Origin: Lycorma delicatula
Taxonomy: Eukaryota; Arthropoda; Insecta; Hemiptera; Fulgoridae
DNA: 64,000 nt
Assembly (NCBI RefSeq): GCF_047948215.1
Contig: NC_134458.1
Span: forward strand, 134,481,571 to 134,545,570
Direction: 5' to 3'
Part shown: piece after piece, positions 36,349-46,639 of the stretch
Numbering within the stretch: position 1 is the stretch's first letter
How the letters are laid out: every line of letters starts with the position of its first letter
Position numbers and translations under genes: made by a program
The notes under the pieces: model-generated
The model's database searches: none
Seen by the model: the letters and a program-made list of their open reading frames with translations, nothing else
Told to the model about the DNA's origin: nothing

Positions 36349-36674
36349 CTTCCTTTCTTTTTTCTTTTTCCTGTTTAACCTCCGGTAACTACCGTTTTTA
36401 GATAATTCTTCAGAGGATGAATGAGGATGATGATATGTATGAGTGTAAATGAAGTGTAGAGTCTTGTACATTCTCAGTTCGACCATTCCTGAGATGTGTG
36501 GTTAATTGAAACCCAACCACCAAAGAACACCGGTATCCACGATCTAGTAAAAAATATCCACGATCCGTGTAAAAATAACTGGCTTTACTAGGACTTGAAC
36601 GCTGTAACTCTCGAATTCCAAATCAGCTGATTTGGGAAGACGCGTTCACCACTAGACCAACCCGGTAGGTTAAT
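36349..36674 (-). repeat. SINE family 1, full length, with 12-bp TSD
   Basis: Minus orientation. A perfect duplication 'agtaaaatattt' occurs at 36337-36348 and 36675-36686. One internal oddity: 'tatccacgatc' occurs twice around 36535-36565, a small duplication that replaces the usual 'tattcaaat' text of other copies. The poly(A/G) tail is at the left. Confidence 0.94.
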
Positions 36675-36849
36675 AGTAAAATATTTAATATTAATTAAAA
36701 TAATGTATTAATTAATATTTTTAAATTAATTAAAATACTGTATTTTATAATTAATATTAATAAATTATCTCAATATTAATTAAAATAAAATTAATATTAA
36801 TATTAAAATATTCCATGAGATGGCTGAAGAACTAGGAAATGAATGAGGA

Positions 36850-37510
36850 ATTCAAGATAAATAAAAACAGGAGCAGGAAGAGGTTAGAGATGAATCTGTC
36901 TTCTTAAACCTCATCGTTCAATTGGAATAGCGTGGCGGAATGGAGTGGGAATGTGTATGTAGGTGATTTTATATTTAGAGCTAAGAAAAGCTGATGAGCT
37001 CTGATGGCTAGAGGTGCAGAAGATCTTGGCAGTTTCTCATATCGATTAACATGCTAGTTGGAGAATACCGTATTAAGGTAGGATGATTTTCATTTGGTTT
37101 CGACTATTCTAAAGAAATGGCTCACCACTGCCAACTAGTAGACTTATCAAGGGGCTTGAGTGAAAAGTACCAATAGCAAGATGGATAAATGAGTGATGGA
37201 CTAGATCGAGCATCTTCAGAGCGGTGGCCCATGCAGATGAATAAACCACGCAGCCATAGTCTAGCGGGAATGGATCAGAGCTCGGTAGAAGTGCAATATG
37301 CATGTATGATCAGCTCCCCAACGAGTATTAGACAGAACTCTCATTAAATAGAACTCTCAGTATGTATAGCATTTTTAGACATTTTACCTTCACCTCTTGC
37401 AAATGTGTTACCCACAGCTTTCAGTCAGCCAAACCACAATCCTAGAAATCTATCCCAGTTCACCATGTAAAAACAGTTGAGGATCAACATGTTCCCTGAA
37501 TCGGGAAAAG
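36850..37510 (-). pseudogene. Jockey/X-type LINE fragment, after RT palm
   Basis: The minus strand from about 37480 reads, across frames, a 'FLGLWFD'-like strand, 'KCLKMLYILRVL' and 'LPSSDPFPLDYGCVVYSSAW', then 'ALKMLDLVHHSFIHLAIGTF' and 'SLLVGSGEPFL'. This is the FLGL-FD / L-RCLKALNLLRVLS / L-RSLIRSKLDYGCVVYGSA / MLDPIHHQGLRLALGAFRTSP-ESLYVE-GEPPL region following the reverse-transcriptase palm in Jockey-type LINEs. Only this segment remains, with frameshifts. Confidence 0.75.
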
Positions 37511-37714
37511 CAAATGCAGTTTGATTGAATCCAGTCATTTTACACTACAACTCTAAACAGGTTATTGTGTTTCTGAATTACTCTCTCGGCAGTAGGTAAA
37601 GTTCGTTTGGAAAGATAAAGCTGTGAATTTGTCAAAAGAAATGTGTTACCTTTTCTGGAAGATAATTCCTAATAGTTTTCGATAACGCTACTTATCATTC
37701 ATGTAAAAAGGAAA

Positions 37715-38105
37715 AAAAATCCAGCCGTGTCTTTGTAAAATAATATCAAAATTTGGCTTAGTTCAAAAGAAGTGATTTCTGAAGATGAACTTAAGGTCCA
37801 ATTACTGCAAAGGTGAGGCAAATTGATGAGTTAGCAAGATCCAGTGGTGAAACCGTGCTTCAATCACTTCCCTGTCATTGTGAACTCAACCCAATTAAGT
37901 TAATTTGTGGACAAATCAAAAGTTACATAGCATCAGAAAATACTACTTTTAAAATATCTAATTTTAAAGATTTTTGCTTAAAACGGGCCAGAAGGAATAA
38001 AAAAAAGTTATAAAATTATGTAACGAATACTGTTGAACCACATTATTGGGAATTGGATAATATAATAGAAAAAAAACAATTGAACTGCTCTTTATATCTC
38101 CTAAT
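37715..38105 (+). pseudogene. DDE transposase C-terminal remnant, catalytic Glu lost
   Basis: From about 37720 the text reads 'KEVISEDELKVQL', then 'QIDELARSSGETVLQ', then 'CHCELNPIKLICGQIKSYIA' and 'NTTFKISNFKDF', ending 'EPHYWELDNIIE'. This is the last part of an insect Tc1/mariner-type (DDE_3) transposase of the LPPYHCELNPIELIW type. Two key changes: the Glu of NPIE is Lys, and the following Trp is Cys. The N-terminal two thirds are absent. Its right end adjoins a LINE fragment. Confidence 0.7.
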
Positions 38106-38109
38106 ACTG

Positions 38110-38680
38110 ACAGCATTACGGATTTCTCACCACACTTATTTGAACCAATATCTGCTTCGGTTCCGCCTGGCAGCTGGTGAGTTGTGCATCTGTGGGAAGG
38201 TTCAGACAAATGAACACCTGATATTTGATTGCCCTGTTCTTGGGAGGTTCAGAGACTGAGCCACCCTGGCACTTAAGAGGTCAATGGGAAAATTGGCCAC
38301 CACAAGTGGCAAGTCAATGTGGCAAGTTGTTGGACTGTGTGGGGGTTCCTAGATGTGGTTGCTTTTTTCAACCAGCATCTGTAGTTTACTTAAGGGAAAG
38401 ACTCTTACCGTATTGCCGTGGGAAGCTAACCCTGAGTATAGCTGACCACCAGCCAATTATTAAGCTCCAAGCACTATAAAATGGTGGATAGGTACTTGCT
38501 GACATTCAGTGACCTAGGTGTGGCAGCAAATTGCTGCCTAGACAAAATTTTATTATGAATGTCATATATATTTTTAGTAGTTGACGGGGTGTGCCTACCC
38601 ATTTTAGCAAATATATGACATGTGAGTGGTTGGAACATGTAAGCCGATGGTGTATGGCACCATGCACGCTTAGTCTGCTC
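38110..38680 (+). pseudogene. LINE C-terminal fragment with CCHC-type motif
   Basis: The text 'HHTYLNQYLLRFRLAAGELC' with 'CICGKVQTNEHLIFDC' shows the C-x-C...H-x4-C motif closing many R1/Jockey/I-type polyproteins. A frameshift near 38240 leads to 'PWHLRGQWENWPPQVASQC' and further text to about 38478. The rest is probably 3' untranslated sequence. It is 5'-truncated and sits directly against the DDE remnant, so it probably inserted into it. Confidence 0.65.
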
Positions 38681-38814
38681 ATGCTGTTAGGTAAGCTCTA
38701 GAAGCTATATTAGGATACTGGTCACTAAACTGTTCGAGGCTCAGTTGCTGTTTTTGGCACAGACATTCAGTCTTATGCTTTAGGGTGACCGAATGGGGTG
38801 GTGGCGGGAGCAAT

Positions 38815-39150
38815 GCCAAGTAAACCAATCTTATTTTAGCTAAATTTTTCCAAATCCTTCTTTCTTCATCAATTTGATACAAAACCTCTTCATTTGTCAC
38901 TCTATCCACCCATCTGATTTTTAACATTCTTCTATAGCACCACCTTTCAAAAGCTTCTAATCTTATCTTCTCAGGTACTCCGATTGTCCAACTTATTCTT
39001 TCATATAATGCTATGCTCTAAATATACTTTCAAAAATGTTTTCCTGACATTTAAATTAATTTTTGATGTAAGCAAATTGTATTTCTGATTGAAAGGTCAT
39101 TTTGCCTGTTCTATTCGGCATTTTATATCGCTCCTGCTTTGGCCATCTTT
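38815..39150 (-). pseudogene. RTE-clade LINE fragment
   Basis: The minus strand reads 'TSKINLNVRKTFLKVY', a short broken part, 'TIGVPEKIRLEAFERWCYRR' and then 'MLKIRWVDRVTNEEVLYQI'. This string is characteristic of the region after the reverse-transcriptase domain of RTE-type LINEs (ALYGSETWT...EAFEMWCYRRMLKISW-DRVTNEEVL). Similarity stops near 38815. Confidence 0.75.
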
Positions 39151-42100
39151 TCATTTTGGTGTATGCCACAATAAAATATCAGCTAGAGGCAAAGTGTATT
39201 TTTTTATGAATTTTCATTTAGAATTAAGCCTACATTAATTCCTTATTATTTGTCAGTTTCAGGTTGGTTTACTCCACTTTTATTTGCAATTAAGCCTAAA
39301 CTCACTTCATTATTTCTTAGTAGTATGAAATGGTTTTTCTCCATTACTAAGAAATATTTATTCTGAAGTGGTTTTTGTTCTGTCTAATAGTTTTTGTTTA
39401 ATCTGTTTAAAATAGCTGCAAAATGCTTTTTAGTTAATGCCTGATTTGGAAAGTTCTTCCTCTACTCCAAACCACAGTTTAGCTTTAATTGTATGAAAAC
39501 CAGATACATCTACAGGCTTTAAATATGGTTAGAATTAAGATACAAAACTATAAATATTTTCTCTAATTCTGAACATAGTTCATTTAATTTAGCTATAAGG
39601 TGGGTTTTGTGGCCAGCAAGGTACAAAATAACTGGTCTTGGCACATGATTAACTAAGAACAGCGAAAATACATTTATTATGTATTCATAAAGTAGCTCTG
39701 CATCCATTATCTGAGCAAGTGCTTTATTCTCCAAACATCTAGAACACTCTTTACGATTTAGCTAGAAGTCATTGGTAGGGATGTGTAATCATTGGAGGTT
39801 ATTTAATTATTCTCTCAGTAGAAAATATGAGTCCCACATACTTGCTTTATGTTTTCCTTGTTAAATTACAAATTTAAAGCTTTTGAAGCTAGAAATGTTT
39901 TGGTTTTTGGACAAAGCAGAAAATTCATATTAAGTAGGTGATGTGGTTTTTCAGTATGTGTTGTATAAACCTTCATTTTTTGGATAAGATTCTATTTCTG
40001 AAAACCATTTTCTTATACTGGCTACATAAAAATTTGCTACTGTGACCTCCTTCCACTTGTTCACTTTGATATTTCTGAAGAAAAGTCCAAAATGAAATAA
40101 AAAATAAGTTAAGTGCACCAGTCTTGTAGATCAATAAAAATAAATTGTTAATTTTAACTGATTAATAGAGAATAACATGATGAAATAATAACTTTTGTTA
40201 TTGAAATTCATGTTCAACTTTCTTTATCAATTTCCATAAAATAGAACATATTCAAATTTAAAATGAAAAACAAAAAAATTATAGAAATAAGTAAATGCAC
40301 CAGTTATTGACACCTGAAAAAGTGTTATGTATAAATTACTGACATATAAAGTGTACCTTTCTTTGACATTGCTCTATTCTGATAAAATATTTTAAATTAA
40401 GCTATGTAATATGAGCAGGGTGATTAATAATACATTTACGCTGAAATAAATTAGGTTACTGCGTTTTATGTTGTAGATTCACAATAATATAAGTTAATTA
40501 ACTTAGCCTAATCATTTTATAATATATCAAAACTTAAGATATTAATGTAATTTGCAGCTAATATTACTTAGTGATACAATGGTCATCTAAGACATTTTAA
40601 GTATTCTTATCGTATAGTATGTTATCTTACAATATTATCTTATAGTATTGAAAAGGTTAGTTCTTAAAATTAAATAATGAAAATAAAATAACTAATTTTC
40701 ATTAATAAATAATTTAATTAGCTTACTTCAGTTAGTAAAAATAAGTGGTATAAAACTATTATTTTTGGTAAAGATGTATATATATTAGGTAATAAATTGT
40801 AAATTATTTTTTATTGAGAGTTATAGTTCATAAATACCAATTGCTTGATGTAATTCATATCAAGTTATTACTAAGGAAGCATGTTAAAACAACTCCATAC
40901 GTAGTGCATGAATTTATATTTTGGAGGTACATAACACCGTAGCTTATCCATGTTAACATAGAATATATGTTTTGGTAGGGATCACTTTGGCCAAGAGCTG
41001 TACACTAATAAAATTTTCTATTCACATAACATAAATATAATCCAATAATTTTTTGGCCTATACTCTCCACATCATCATATCTCTTGATTACAATTTCAAC
41101 TTTGTGTTGAAGCTCTGATTCTGGAATGTTAAAATTTTATTACTCCCAATCAGATGGTAGCAAAGAATTTTTGTTGAAAGGAATGATATCAATGAATACT
41201 TGAGACTATTAAGAGGCACCCTATACTACTGAAAATGGCAGAATACTTGATTTGAACTAAAGAACAGGAGAAATCCTTCACTTCTTGATAAAATACCATC
41301 AAACTGACAAACAAATACAGTCAGAGCCTGATTTGAATGCACCAGTAGCCCACTCCAAAACCCAAAGAAGCAAAAAAATTTACTGAATGGCTTTATAAAG
41401 AAGTACTTTCATTATCATGGAAAACTAGTCAATATTTAACAGTCAAGAAAGAAAACAACATTCTTCATAATCAGTTAATTGTTGTCAACAATTCTCTCAT
41501 AGAATTTGGACATCAGTTGATAATTACATGCCACAATATAGAAAAGATCCGACAAGATGTTGTATTATCACATAATTTGGCTGATATCGCACAAGAAGTT
41601 ATTGTGAACTGATAAAACAATGAACTGTTGAATGTTTCACCAAATCAGTGATTGGTGTGAAATTGCATTCACTTACTAATAATGATAATAATGATCTTAC
41701 TAATAATATTGATCTATGCTAATATTGAAATATAATATTGAATAATATAAATATCTAATATTGAATATCAATGATAATATTGATCTATGCTAATAATGAT
41801 CTTTAACAAATCACTAAAACTACTTCAAAATTGTAATCCTAAAGCATATGAACTGAGTATTGAATGATTTAATGTATTGAATTGTGTTAAAAGATATACT
41901 AAAGCAGTCAATCGTTTCATGTGAAGCTAATTTCAACATTATTAGGCTATTGAATGTTAACAATTTAATTAGAATGGTTCAAAGAATTTTTACAAGAAAA
42001 TCAATGAATGTATATGATTTTTCAAAGTAAGTAATAAAAATGTAATTGTTTCATGGTTATTATTATTTATTGTTTATTTTCTAACTTGCTTAACCTAACT

Positions 42101-42956
42101 TAAATAAGCTTAACATTAATATAGACTACGCAGAAAAACAGAAATGATCCAGTAGTGATATCATTATGCACCACAGATTGACGGCATGTCAAAAACTGGA
42201 CATGAGATATGTAGGAAAATTATGATTAAAATTCCAAGAGTGTTCATAAAATTACATCTAAGTAATATATGAATCACTGAGAAGATTTTTGAAGTATTCC
42301 ACTGAACCTATATTACTTAAATTGTACCATCCCTTTCCCAGTAAGCTGTCTTTAAATGGATTTGTCATTATGTTCATGTCCAATAATTTCCAATAATTTT
42401 ATAATATCCTAAAACAAACAAATGCGTGTGCAGTGAGATATTAAGCAAAGTTAAAAAAATTTTGTCAGTCCAGTATACCGTTTTATACTGCATCAACTAT
42501 AGCTTCAAGAGAAGACTGATTTATATCTAGATAATTTCTTATTTGATATGATGAGAGCGGATCTGAAAAAAGAGGATTTTCATTACTAAAAAAAAGAAAA
42601 TGCTACTAGATTTTAACATATTTTTGAAAGCATAACTTAATAATAAAGTAGAATCAAATTAAGTTTAGAAAACACAATCTAATCTGGTCAGACACTTAAT
42701 TTGCATTGAATACAACTACTAATATGTTATTAGTAGTTGACTGAAACAATCATAGGTACCTGCATCAACTATACATCAGCCATTTTCAAAATATTTACCA
42801 TAAAACTGTTTAACATTACCATGGGTACTGCATGTTAAATAAAAAAAGTATTAAGCTAAAAATGATTGATTCCTTGTTTTTTAGATTATCGAACATATGT
42901 GTGCATATTGAGATTAAGAAATTAAGTTTATTTACATGGTACCACTGATATGTTAA
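39151..42956. other. AT-rich gene-free DNA, 3.8 kb
   Basis: No gene or recognised element. It includes short tandem words built from 'aatattgatctatgctaat' around 41700-41790. The minus frame 39519-39734 is open for 71 codons without resemblance to known proteins. Confidence 0.5.
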
Positions 42957-43260
42957 ATAAATAAATTAACAATTAATATAATCCACCTTACCAGCACATT
43001 GATACGTTCTCTAGATCTTTTGGTTTACTTGGAAGCCATCATCAGGAATTAAAATTAGTGCGTTAAAGTCAAAATTTTAAAATCATAGTTAACCTTTAAA
43101 TTTTAACCAGGAGTCATGACTGTTTTTAAATTTTAACTATGATTTTTAAACTTTGACTAATTAATTTTAACTTCTGATGATGGCTTCCAAGTAAGCCAAA
43201 AAATCTAGAAAACATGTAACGTGCTGGTAAGGTGGATTATATTAATTGTTAATTTATTTA
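42957..43260. repeat. Foldback repeat / MITE-like element
   Basis: Two arms of about 120 bases (42957-43075 and 43140-43260) are reverse complements at roughly 85-90% by eye. Shared words are 'attaacaattaatataatcc', 'accttaccagcac' and 'acttggaagccatcatcag'. The centre contains a smaller direct and inverted mixture of 'aaattttaac'. No clear target duplication was identified. A transcript would form a long hairpin. Confidence 0.8.
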
Positions 43261-43283
43261 AAAAAACTTAGCTTTGTGTTATA

Positions 43284-44607
43284 CAGAGAGGCACAGAGAA
43301 ACAGAAAATTTTGAATTTGATGTTAGCAGCCCTGTAGTTGAACCATAAGTGGGGAAAAGACGTTACACTGTACAGCAGTAACAGAAATTTAGTTGTGATG
43401 GAGTAATGGAATGGTTTAGAGTGTGCAGTTGCCATAAGGGTGTTTTATCAATATGTGTGACAGCTGCATACAGAGTGTTTCGGCGATACTATGAGATCCT
43501 GTGCCGCAGTCAAGTTCCTTCTTCACATGCAATCAAACTTGGGTTTGTAACTTTGAAGAAACAGGTTGAGCTTTGAAAAAAACCTAATGCGTGTATATTG
43601 TCTGTACAGATGCCAGAAAACATTGATGCCATGAAAGCTGTAATGGTAAGGAGTCCTCGTTGTTTGGTGCAGAAAATTGCCTCGTCATTAGAGCTCCGAT
43701 ATCAGAGCATGCAAAGAATACTTTATAACCTGAAATTCCATCTTTACAAGATTCTAACCATCCAAGAACTGACACCTAATGATTGTGTATTGCTTCTGCA
43801 ATTTTGTGATAAACTGTTGTCTAAAATCAATGAGAATACTAACTTTATTCAAAATCTTTGGATGTCAGATGAAGCTCATTTTCACTTACGTGGATACGTG
43901 AATAAGTAGAACTTCGATTGCTGGGCACAAATAAACTCTGCTCAGCTTCACCAGTGTCCATTACACAGTGCTAAACTTACTGTATGGTGTGCAGTTTCAT
44001 TTCATGGGGTGATAGGCCCTTACTTTTTTGAAGATAAGCGCTTTGTTGTCACTGTGATGTCTCAATGTTATGTCGACATGCTGGAAATGTTTTTGCATCT
44101 AGGTTCCATTCTCTTCCAAATCTTGACATTCAGTAAACCTGATTTCAACAGAATGGAGCCACCTCACAAGTGCCAGACAGTCTACGGCAGCAGTAAGATG
44201 TTTGTTTGGAGATTGCATAATTTCAAGCACTGCTAACATCGTTTGGCCACCCTGGTCTCCAGATCTTTCAGTCTGCGACTTCTTTTTATGGGGATGTCTG
44301 AAGAGCGTTGTGTACCAGACTAAACCAAGAAACCTTGCCCAGCTCAAAACACAGATTGAAGAGGAAATTGCCAACATTCTGGGGAACACATTGTGCTGCA
44401 CTATGCAAAATTTTCAGAATCAACTTACTGAATGTATATACAAAAATGGACAGCACTTAAGTGAAGTAATTTTTAAAAAGTAATGTATTTCGTATATTGA
44501 AATTTCCACTCTTGTAGAACATATTTTCAATATAACATACAGGTTAGTAACTTTACTTACTTCATTTTCTAATTATTTAAAATTTTCCCATTTCTCTATG
44601 CCACCTG
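43284..44607 (+). mobile_element. Second complete-ended mariner-like element, 1,324 bp
   Basis: TA flanks both ends (43282-43283 and 44608-44609). The left end reads 'cagagaggcacagagaaaca' and then 'gaaaattttgaa'; the right end, reverse complemented, reads 'caggtggcatagagaaatgg' and then 'gaaaattttaaa', i.e. diverged terminal inverted repeats of about 35 bases. The size and the single transposase gene inside fit the Tc1/mariner superfamily. Divergence of the ends suggests an old copy. Confidence 0.82.
43390..44482 (+). pseudogene. Mariner-like transposase, second catalytic Asp lost
   Basis: The N-terminal region (about 43410-43570) reads in pieces like the DUF4817-type domain found in this insect transposase group. 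Then come the helix-turn-helix text 'IASSLELRYQSMQRILY' and 'NLWMSDEAHFHLRGYVNK' (first catalytic Asp present, 43862-43908). A stop follows, then 'AQINSAQLHQCPLHSAKLTV', 'VSFHGVIGPYFFEDKR', 'YVDMLEMF', then FQQNGA where the family has FQQDGA (Asn codon 44152-44154). After a gap and frame change the end is 'WSPDLSVCDFFLWGCLKS' (third Asp present) to 'GQHLSEVIFKK' at 44480. Inactive through stops, shifts and Asp-to-Asn. Confidence 0.87.
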
Positions 44608-44609
44608 TA

Positions 44610-45034
44610 ATATGTATGAATATATATATAAAATCAGCAACATGAAAACAAGAACACTCATACGTTATGACAGCTACAATTCACTTTAAAAAATGGCTTC
44701 TACTTCTTTTAAAAAGTGAACAGGTTTAATAAATATTTGTTAAAATACACTTGGCAGTGCAACCAATGATATCAAAATTAAAAGAAAATAATGAAAATTG
44801 AAATTTCCTATAATACATATAATTTGCCTAATATATTTAGTGCCAATAACACATGAAACAGCTGTATCTCTTAGCCTAACTGAATTTGAATAATGTTACT
44901 ATCATTGTGCTTTGATAAAATTAAATATCAAACAAAACACTAGGTGAATAACAACAAGCAGTAAGTGAATATTTTCATTTAATTATTATTGATTAATAAT
45001 AATAATAATAAATTATTGTTATTATAATTATGTA
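44610..45034. other. AT-rich DNA
   Basis: No gene is seen. An AAT-type simple repeat precedes the TA microsatellite (about 44990-45030). Confidence 0.5.
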
Positions 45035-45035
45035 C

Positions 45036-45091
<56 letters not shown>
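45035..45091. repeat. (TA)n microsatellite
   Basis: About 57 bases of alternating TA with a single CA interruption at about 45061. The Ile/Tyr-repeat open frame on the minus strand here is an artefact of the repeat. Confidence 0.95.
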
Positions 45092-45094
<3 letters not shown>

Positions 45095-46639
45095 AAATTT
45101 AATTTAATAATTATAGAAATTAAGAAAGAAATTATAGAATTTAGAAAGAACTGTATATTTTTATTATAAACTTCCCGCCCATTGCAGGTTGTTAAACTTA
45201 ATGTAGTAAATCTGTCGCTCATAAATATAGATTATATTCAGAAAGACTTTTAAAATTGAACTAAATTAATACCAGATATTAAATTTTCATATATAAAGTG
45301 TTTGATACAACATATAAAGAAAGAATGGAATATATTTTGATTGAGGGTAATATTGAGTAACTAGTATTCTTCCGTTCTTCATCCGCAGCTGATAGATAAT
45401 TCGTGCTACGCATGACTCAACCTGGTTACGTTGTTTATCTTTTCCTGTTAACAGATCGGGTGTTCGTTAGGTGTAATATATTTAGTCACGTTATTTTTAT
45501 TGCAGTCATTTTGAAAATTTATACAACGGTTTTGGCAGTTTATTTTTTTAATAATTTGTAGTTAAATTATAAGGTAAGTTATTAGTATTTTCAACTTACA
45601 TTCTGTTATTTGCATGCGAGTTACTTATAACAATTTTATCAGTAAATAGTAGGCTCTTGTTTTTTTGTTGCCCTCTTTTATTTAATGTCGTATTTTGTAA
45701 ATACTTAAATTTTTATCAGGAAATAATGTTTCCGTGCCTCTAATTTAATTAACTCTAATTCAATATTTGGTTTTTTGTAGTTTGTTAAAAAAAAAATTAT
45801 TTCCTTGTCTTTCAATTTTATGATTTTCATTTTAATTCCTGTTAATTTTCTTGAGGTATAATATATTTTTACGGGTTAATTTTAAAATTTTAACTTTTAT
45901 TAAATATTTTATAAGACGTACTTCATCGATTACTGTAATGCTGGCTGTTTGTCTTGCTATTACATAATTACCATTATTTGGCCTTTTTCTTAAAAAAAAA
46001 AGAAGAAAAATAATCATTAATCTGCTAGAGTTAATATTTTCACTTATTGGATATGTGTAATGAAATACAAGGTTATTCTCTTTATGACTCTTATCACTAA
46101 TGTATAATTTTAATTAATAATGACCTATGTTTCATGCTATTGAAGTTGTTATAATGCGAGTCAGTAAAATATTTTCCTTTCTGACTAAAACCAGAATTTT
46201 CTCTGTTAATCTTTTCTTGTGTGATGTGTTAACAAACTATCTGATAGTACATGGCTATTAATTGTGTTATTTACCTCCAAAATGATTGTATTTTATTCTG
46301 ATTTGTTTTTGTTATGGGATTATCAAAATTTTTGCATATTTTATCAAATGAAGAAATATATATATATCTTACATCTATTTACCTCTGATATCTAATTGTG
46401 TATGGTTAAAAAACAGATTACATTTACTGAAACCTCAAACTTGATGTAATTTGAGAATGTTTTCATGTGCCAGGCCACATTTTTTATCAAGACTGTTATA
46501 TTACGAATTACATTAAAAGTAAAACTTTAATTAATTGCACGTTTTATATTAAATAGCTGATATATGTATTTAATAGAGTAACCATTAACCGAAGTGATTG
46601 GCTGCAGTAAGTTAGTGGTTAAATGAAATATTCTATTAA
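45092..46639. other. AT-rich DNA, one possible splice donor
   Basis: No gene is supported. A somewhat GC-richer patch at 45365-45480 is followed by AAG|GTAAGT at 45571-45579, a consensus-like donor. It could mark a non-coding exon, but nothing else supports this. Confidence 0.4.

Noticed and set aside
41700..41790. Repeated 'aatattgatctatgctaat' words, possible array
   Set aside because: Only two imperfect occurrences in AT-rich DNA with no regular spacers; not a CRISPR-like or satellite array.
45028..45222. Ile/Tyr-repeat minus-strand frame
   Set aside because: Produced by the TA microsatellite at 45035-45091.
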